NCBI GenBank assembly: GCA_020631735.1
Contig: CM036197.1
Coordinates: 43,447,880 to 43,511,879 of the forward strand
Direction of reading: 5' to 3'
DNA: 64,000 bases
DNA from: Saccharum officinarum
Lineage: Eukaryota > Streptophyta > Magnoliopsida > Poales > Poaceae
Both the position numbers and the translations under genes were made by a program. Below are positions 57,796-64,000 of the stretch, one piece after another. Positions within the stretch are counted from its first letter, which is position 1, and every line of letters starts with the position of its first letter. Under the pieces are notes generated by a model. That model saw only the letters and a list, made by a program, of their open reading frames with translations. It was not told the DNA's origin and ran no database searches.

Positions 57796-58727
57796 ACAGG
57801 CACCTTTAACGGTTAACCGGGCCATCATGCTTCTGTGGTGAAGGATGGCAGGTTTACAAGTAAATCAACAAAGTATATGTATCACGCTTCCATGAGGATG
57901 AATGACTAATTTCAAAAGAAAGCTATCCAAGCTCTCTTCCGAGGTTGCCTTAAGTCGCTTGGCAAGCCTAAGGTGCAACCCAGGGGTGGGCATTCGAGTA
58001 ACCCAAATAATTCGGGTTAGGCAGTTCAGGTATTACAATTGATATTCGATTTTCACTTGAGAATATACTACCTGATGAGATTTGGGCACCTAATAATTCA
58101 GGTTTCGATTCAGGTATACCGGATGTACTCGAATTTGACAAAATAGACAAAATTTGAGCTCGAGAATCATAATAAAAAAGACAGCAAAAGAAACACCAGC
58201 AAACACCCTTGCCAAATAAGTTTTGAAGACCGCCAAAGTCACTCACTAATAATATCGGCTAGAGAAACTCTTCAAAAAGCACAGGTTTACAATCACTCAC
58301 CATTACCATTAGAAAGAGTGTTGGAGATGCCAAAACTTGGTGTACAACAGAACAAAAAAAAAGAGGTCAACCAGTCTATTGTACAAGAAACTGGTAATTA
58401 GAGATTCGCACTGGATGAATATGTAACACGGGCTCATTCTGGTATTACCTTTGTACTCTGATGTACCCGCTTGAACTACATCAGTCCATGGCCCATAAGG
58501 CCCAATAATTAGCCCCTAACATCAAGCTACTCTGCCATCCAAGCCTTACCCAACGAGTCTCCAGTGAAGTACCATAGTTGCAACCGAAGCTAACTTCAAA
58601 TCATACTAATTTTTAAAATTTGCACTGTTGCATCTTTCATGTAATATCACTATATAACTTCTCTAAAACAAATAAGCTACTAATGCACTATTGCACATAT
58701 CTGTTGCAGAAACGGACATACAAACAA
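57796..58727. other. 3' flank of the receptor-kinase gene with one hAT end
   Basis: At 57981 CAGGGGTGGGCATTCGAGTA matches the typical hAT terminal repeat start CAGGGGTGGGCA, followed by CGGGTTAGG/ATTCAGG words. No right end is found, so this is a fragment. The rest is AT-rich and non-coding. The kinase gene's 3' UTR and poly(A) region should lie left of 58728. Confidence 0.45.
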
Positions 58728-61700
58728 CTAGCGTCCCTCTAATAACACCGTTGCGAGGCTCATGTTATTCATAGAACTGCTAGTATTTTCTTCTGTTCCT
58801 TGAGTTGTTCCCCGGTACGAGAAATACATTGGCTGTATTGGTGCTGGAAGTGGTGTAGTTTCATTCTCAAGCATGGTCACCACCGACGACATGAGTGGCC
58901 TACTATTTGGATTGTCTTGCACACACAATAGTCCAATCTGGATACACCGTAAAGCTTCACTGTAGGAACAACTCTTAACTAGGGATGAATCCACAAGATC
59001 TGTCGCTCTGTCGTCTATCCATAAGCTCCATGCCTGAGCCAATTAGATCAAATCATACAGAAATCAGAAAGGTTTTATTTGAATTGTGAGTAAAAATTAA
59101 GCATAACACCACACACTTACATAAGCTAGTAGGCTAGAGCAGCCCTTGCAATGAGTTAAACTGATCTTCAAGCCACTTATAATCTCCAAGACTATGACAC
59201 CGAAACTATATGTATCTGACTTGACAGAAAACGCGCCATCCATTGCATATTCAGGAGACATGTAACCACTGCTCAAAAGAAGTAAACAATCTAAGTAAGT
59301 ATACAGGGAAATAGAATTCACTTTAAAAGTGAAGGCGATGATTACTCACTATGTCCCAACAACTCGATTAGTATTTGCTTCATGCTGGTTTCCACCAAAG
59401 ATTCTTGCCATACCAAAATCTGATATCTTAGGGCTCATATCCGCGTCCAACAGTATGTTGCTCGTTTTAAGGTCTCTGTGAATTATAGTCAACCTTGAAT
59501 CCTGGTGAAGATAAAGAAGCCCTCTAGATACTCCTTTGATTATCTTGAAACGTGTTGGCCAATCAAGGAGATATTTACCTGCATCATCTAAATTAAGCAA
59601 TTCCAATGGTAACCATGTCACATGTTTCTTTTTTGTTCTTCTGCAAAAACTTTTTTTTTGAAAACGGAAAAAAAATATAAGTTCATACATACCAAAAATA
59701 ATGGAATCCAAGCTTCTGTTTGGTAAGTATTCATAAATCAACAACTTCTCATCTCCATCGATGCAGCATCCAAGAAGTCTAACCAGGTTTCTGTGTTGCA
59801 ATTTTGCAATCAGAACAACTTCATTTCTGAATTCCTCTACACCTTGTCCTGAACTTTGACCGAGCCTTTTGATTGCAACCTCTATGTTCTGTCCCAGCGT
59901 ACCCTGCATTGTTTCACCATTATTCAATTGAACAAGCAGTGCCATAATTCTCACATTTCTATAGTTAATTTAAAAGATGTATATTTTGCTAACCTTATAA
60001 ACCTTCCCAAAGCCACCTTGCCCGAGCATATTGTCCTCAGAAAATTTGTTTGTTGCTGCTGCAATTTCTCCAAAGCTGACAAATGGAAGCTCTACATTTT
60101 CATCACCCAGTTCGTATGGCGCAGTCGAGTATCCTAGGATCGCTTTCCTCAAATTATCCTTGTTCCGGCGTTTCTCTGACAGGAAAAGCAATTCCAATTG
60201 TTATTTATATAAACCTTAGTATACTAGTAATACAAAAAAATGTGCCTGAATTGTTCTTCGTGGTGAAGTGGCTGTCTCTGATTGTACCTCTGAGCTTGCA
60301 TATCCAAACAAGGTACAGGCCAGCGGCCGTGAGTACAAGCACAGACGCTATCACTGGAACCAAGATTTTCGCCACACGCCCCCTCTTCCCTGTAGCTGCA
60401 GAAATGTATTACAGGAAGTATTAATCGTAGTAGCTGATAAGATGACGGATTTTGCCTCAGAATCTTGACTGAGATAGTAGGTTACTGCTTCAGTTTTTCC
60501 TTACCTGATCCGGACTTGGCCAACCTCAGATAGAGATCCTGCCCATTTTCTATGTACCTGACATCAACGATGTTATCTTTCCACATGACGCAGCCGCTGC
60601 CATTACCCTCTCCTCGGATGTCGGCGGGGCATAGGCCACGCACGAGCAGTTGGCGAGGCACCACGCCTTACACTGCTCCAGCGTCGCGCCCATGTCCACC
60701 GTCGCGTTGTCCGTGTCAGGGAGCTTCACGCCGTGCACAGGCGTGAACCGGTCCGTCGTCACCGTCCCGTTGCGGTCGCACTCCAGCGGCACGTCCCTCT
60801 CGCACCCGTCGGAGGATTCATTCCTGGACCACTCCGAGGTGTTCACGGGGCTGAACCCCACGGCGCAGCTGCAGGACGGCGCCGACGCGGCGTCGACGTT
60901 GCACAGGCCGAACGCACCGCACGACGCGTAGGCGTCGCAGGCGTCGCGCGGCAACCATGGGAATTCCTTCCACACCCGGCTGGACGGGATCCACAACAGG
61001 ACACGCACCTTGCCAACCTCGTCCAGCACGATGCGGGAGAAGGGCGTGCCGACCGTGGTGTTGAGGACGTAGGTGACCTCGTCGGAGCTGTCCACCATCT
61101 GGATGTAAAACAACTTCTGTGAATCCATCTCCGGCACGCCGCTGAACCAGCGACCGTTCCACGGGCCGGCGCGGTACTTCTTGGCGCTGCCTTGCCATGT
61201 GACGATGTCCGGCAGGCCCCTTGTGTCCATGACCCGACGGTAGGCCCCCGTCGCAGGGTCGTCCTTCGCCCGCCACGACGTGAGGGACCACTCCAGGCCG
61301 GTCTTCAGGTTCTTGCCGAACCTCATGCCGGCGAGCAAGGTGTTGGACGGGTGGTCGAACGACTGCCACTGGAAGGCGTCGCTGCTGCTCTGCTCGCGCA
61401 CGATGACGAGGTTGCCGGACTCAAGCAGCTGAGCCACCGAAGAGGCGGAGGCGGCGGTCGTGTTTGAGGACCAGGCGGCCTGGCCAGAGCCGTCGAGAAG
61501 GCGAAGGCCCACCCGGCTACTCATCACCAGGACGCCGGAGGTGGTGTTCAGCGGGGTGTCGCGGTTGGCCACCCACAAGACGGCGTCCGTACCAGACGCC
61601 GTGAACCAGATCCCGAGGTACCTCTTGGTTGGCACCGTGGTCGACGGGGAGAAGAAACCCAGGGTGAATGAGCCACCGGCGGAGAGCAGCGTCTCTCCAT

Positions 61701-61821
61701 CGGTGATGTTGCCCCCGTTGTTCAGCGTGTCCGACGAAATGCCGGCGCCGGCGCCGGAGCTTCTTCTGAGAAGCAATAGTAGCGTCCCAAAAATCAGGGC
61801 GACGAGGTTGAGAACCGCCAT
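58728..61821 (-). CDS. G-type lectin S-receptor-like serine/threonine kinase, seven exons, one-base frameshift in exon 1
   Basis: Exons (minus): 61821-60505, 60395-60288, 60175-59994, 59903-59693, 59587-59350, 59268-59121 and 59033-58728, all with GT...AG introns. They total 2510 nt, one short of 837 codons. The ATG at 61821 gives a signal peptide ([18 protein letters not shown]), then B-lectin ([15 protein letters not shown]), S-locus glycoprotein and EGF-like cysteines, PAN ([14 protein letters not shown]), a membrane helix in exon 2 ([20 protein letters not shown]), P-loop [30 protein letters not shown] and a C-terminus ending VLLEGR. A base is missing near 60630 in a GCC repeat where the paralogue has GCCGCCGCC; translation would stop about 24 codons later. 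It would be a plasma-membrane receptor kinase acting in recognition or defence signalling. It is either a young pseudogene or an assembly error. Confidence 0.9.
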
Positions 61822-61878
61822 GTGCGATGTATCTTTGTCCTTGCACACTGCACACGAAATCAGCTTGGGGGAGGCTGC

Positions 61879-61889
61879 TATATATTATA
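61879..61889 (-). promoter_or_regulatory. Likely TATA box of the receptor-kinase gene
   Basis: The minus strand reads TATAATATATA about 60 bp before the ATG at 61821, implying a very short 5' UTR. No other box is as good between here and the Stowaway element. Confidence 0.5.
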
Positions 61890-61958
61890 CGAAAATGGAA
61901 CTGTTACACCATCGCATTTGCGCAATTAACGCATACTAGACCAGTCACGTCATATCTA

Positions 61959-62144
61959 CTCCCTCCACACGTCTTCATCCAAAAGTAAATTCACGTCACT
62001 TTGTAATGATTTAAACATTTTCAAGTTTAAGTTTATAGAAAATAATATAAATATTTGTAACTCTAATTTATTATAAAAACACATTATACGATTAATCTAA
62101 TATACTTAATATGCATCATATATATATGTTTTAGACAGAGGGAG
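61959..62144. mobile_element. Stowaway MITE (186 bp)
   Basis: Left end CTCCCTCCACACG; right end CAGAGGGAG, the reverse complement of CTCCCTCTG; TA duplicated on both sides (61957-61958 and 62145-62146). The AT-rich interior is typical. It lies 138 bp upstream of the receptor-kinase ATG and about 70 bp upstream of its TATA box. Confidence 0.88.
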
Positions 62145-62146
62145 TA

Positions 62147-62618
62147 CTTGCTAAATAAAAGAGATCACATCTAGGATGTTGCCTACTTGCCTGCTGCCGA
62201 TTGCTTGTGGGTCTCGGAGATAGCCTCTTCTGAATTGCTCTCCGTAGTCTTCACTATTAAAGTATTAAGTCTGCGGATAAAATGTCGTGTGCCTCATTCC
62301 TCTAATATATCGGTGACGGCCACACCATAAACGTAGTTGGTGTGATCTCGCAAGACTATAAGTCCCCCAGTACAATAATGGTGCGTAAGCACAAATGCAA
62401 TGTCTAACTAGTTTAAGCACTTTGCAAAGTGCCTATACTAATTACCTAATTTCTATTAAGCACTTTGTGGTGGCTAGTGCAACTAGAGATGAGTCTCAAC
62501 TCACACTTCACTTCTTTGAGTTCTACACATACCAAATTGCGGCCAAGGGAGTATATATGACCCCTAATCCAAAACTAGCCGTTGGGGAGCAGATTCCTGC
62601 TTCTACGCTCATCGAATA
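62147..62618. other. Unassigned stretch before the gap
   Basis: No gene. The last part (about 62535-62618) has AGTATATATGA ... AACTAGCCGTTGGGG, resembling the promoter part of the minus-oriented Sirevirus-like LTR at 63585-63625, so it may be another LTR piece cut by the gap. Confidence 0.35.
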
Positions 62619-62718
62619 NNNNNNNNNNNNNNNNNNNNNNNNNNNNNNNNNNNNNNNNNNNNNNNNNNNNNNNNNNNNNNNNNNNNNNNNNNNNNNNNNN
62701 NNNNNNNNNNNNNNNNNN
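62619..62718. other. Assembly gap (100 N)
   Basis: Exactly 100 N, the usual placeholder for a gap of unknown size. Adjacency of the two sides is not established by sequence. Confidence 0.98.
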
Positions 62719-62721
62719 CCC

Positions 62722-64000
62722 TGTAAGGTCCGAATGGCTAGAGGGGGGTTGAATAGCCTATTCAAAATCTACAAGCTTACCAAACAACACGTTAGTATAC
62801 AAGAAGGCTAAGCTAATTCTAGCACTAGCTCAACTACACTAGCAAGCCACCTTACAACTTAGTGAAGCAAGGCTATGATCTTTATACACACCAACAAAGC
62901 TAGGTCGCTAAGCTAACTTACTCCTATGTGATAAAAGCTATCTAAACACAACTACACTAGAAGTAGTAACGAGAAAGTAAAGAACAAGTGACTTGATTCT
63001 TATACCGCGATGTAGAGAAGTAAAGCACTCGAAAAATCAATCACAATCATCAACCACAAGAGAAATCCTCGGGAAGAGAGATGACACAAGATTTTTTTAC
63101 GCGAGGTTCACTTGCTTCCGGCAAGCTACTCCTCGTTGTGGCGATACACCCACTTGTCGGTTCGCGAGCTAATCGACTATCAAGAGTCGAGCCCTCGGCG
63201 GGCGCGCACAACCGCAGCACAAGATGGGGATCCTCCAAGCACGAGCTCCACTAGAGTATCAATTTGCGAACTCCCGCGGGAAGGATCAAGAACCCTTACA
63301 ACACTTGGTGAAGGCTCCAACAATCTCCAATTGTGAGGCTCAATCACCTCCGCTGCTCCAAGCCGTCTACCGTGTCGGGAAACACGGAAGAGTAACAAGA
63401 AATCCGCAGCAACTCGAAGATCAAGTTGCCTCTAGAATGCAACTCTCAAGCATTGCTTGAATCTCACTCAATCTCACTCAAGATGTGCAACTATGCAAAG
63501 AGATGAGTGGAGGGGTTGTTCTCTAGCTCAAAGTATGTCTCTATATCTCAAAATGTGCAAGAGTTGCCCTCAAACCCCGGCCAACCTCTATTTATAGCGA
63601 AGGGGTACGCAGCTAGCCGTTACAGACGACGCAGCGAAAACGCACTGACCGGACGCTCCGGTCAGGGTGACCGGACGCGTCCGGTCACTACACGACAGCA
63701 AGAAACAGTGCGTGTCAGAACTAGCCGTTGCCGTGACCGGACGCGCTGAACCGATTGACCGACGCGACAGTGCCCGCGTCCGGTCGCATTCCAGTATGCT
63801 CCCGTTGAGACCGGACGCGTCCGATCGCACGTGACCGGACGCGCCGCGCGTCCGATCGTTACTCGCTTCGCTCTACCCTTCTGGACGCCTGACCGGACGC
63901 TCCGGTTACGTGAGGGACCGGACGCGCCGGTCGCGCGCTCTGATTCGCTCAGGAGAACTGACCGGACGCGCTGTTGAACTGACCGGACGCCACAGTGCCA
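62722..64000 (-). repeat. Sirevirus-like LTR, minus orientation, cut by window end
   Basis: The left edge TGTAAGGTCCGAATGGCTAG and GGTTGAATAGCC are the reverse complement of the Sirevirus LTR 3' end (GGCTATTCACCCC ... CTAGCCATC). A minus-strand TATA-like CTATAAATAGAGG lies near 63590, followed on the right by CGCGTCCGGTC palindromes, including a 22-bp perfect one at 63667-63688. It is clearly a different subfamily from 27916-38448. Whether it is a 5' LTR, 3' LTR or solo LTR cannot be told because of the gap and the window end. Confidence 0.8.

Noticed and set aside
60818..61369. Alternative-frame ORFs (183, 159 and 129 codons) over the lectin-kinase exon 1
   Set aside because: Exon 1 is GC-rich and its true frame carries signal peptide, lectin, EGF-like and PAN motifs; the others are shadows.

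Overview
The window is nuclear DNA of a grass (Poaceae), probably an Andropogoneae/panicoid species such as the sorghum-sugarcane-maize group. The basis is nested LTR retrotransposons of the Tekay, Reina and Sirevirus types, abundant grass-type MITEs (Stowaway, Harbinger/Tourist-like), CACTA and hAT elements, and intron-containing S-domain receptor kinases. The genus is inference. There are no bacterial-type operons, CRISPR arrays or RNA genes.

Layout. 1-9295: plus-strand Ty3/gypsy element A with very long LTRs (3.6 kb, 5' LTR cut by the window edge) and only a 2.16-kb internal region carrying a lone protease-like ORF. It is non-autonomous and very young. 9296-20621: minus-strand Tekay-type chromovirus B, nearly intact (extra 284-aa ORF, gag, 1144-codon pol). 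Element A sits inside its 3' LTR. A and B share LTR termini, polypurine tract and 5' leader, so B looks like a relative of the autonomous partner that moves A. 20643-21609: non-autonomous hAT with perfect 8-bp target duplication. 22620-23596: ~1-kb foldback Mutator-like element. 24340-24618: Harbinger-like MITE. 25758-41456: Reina-like chromovirus whose pol is split by a Sirevirus (Ty1/copia, 27916-38448). Both have exact 5-bp target duplications.

43651-45470 and 58728-61821 hold two minus-strand paralogues of the G-type lectin S-receptor-like serine/threonine kinase family. The left copy is a truncated pseudogene lacking the N-terminal lectin domain, the catalytic VAIK lysine and the last exon. 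The right copy has all seven exons with consensus splice sites but one missing base in exon 1. Between them lies transposon-derived DNA: three tandem-repeat arrays (57, ~80 and ~60 bp units), a 120-bp MITE, a Harbinger-like element with GC-rich cargo (51555-52097), a non-autonomous CACTA (52254-54368), a probable solo LTR (55984-56461), a decayed CACTA-like piece and one hAT end. A Stowaway MITE (61959-62144) lies in the promoter of the right-hand kinase gene. A 100-N assembly gap (62619-62718) precedes a minus-oriented Sirevirus-like LTR running off the window end.

How it fits together: the window is mostly a record of layered insertions. LTR divergence seen by eye (A < B; Sirevirus < Reina) agrees with the nesting order. 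The host-gene content is essentially the receptor-kinase pair.
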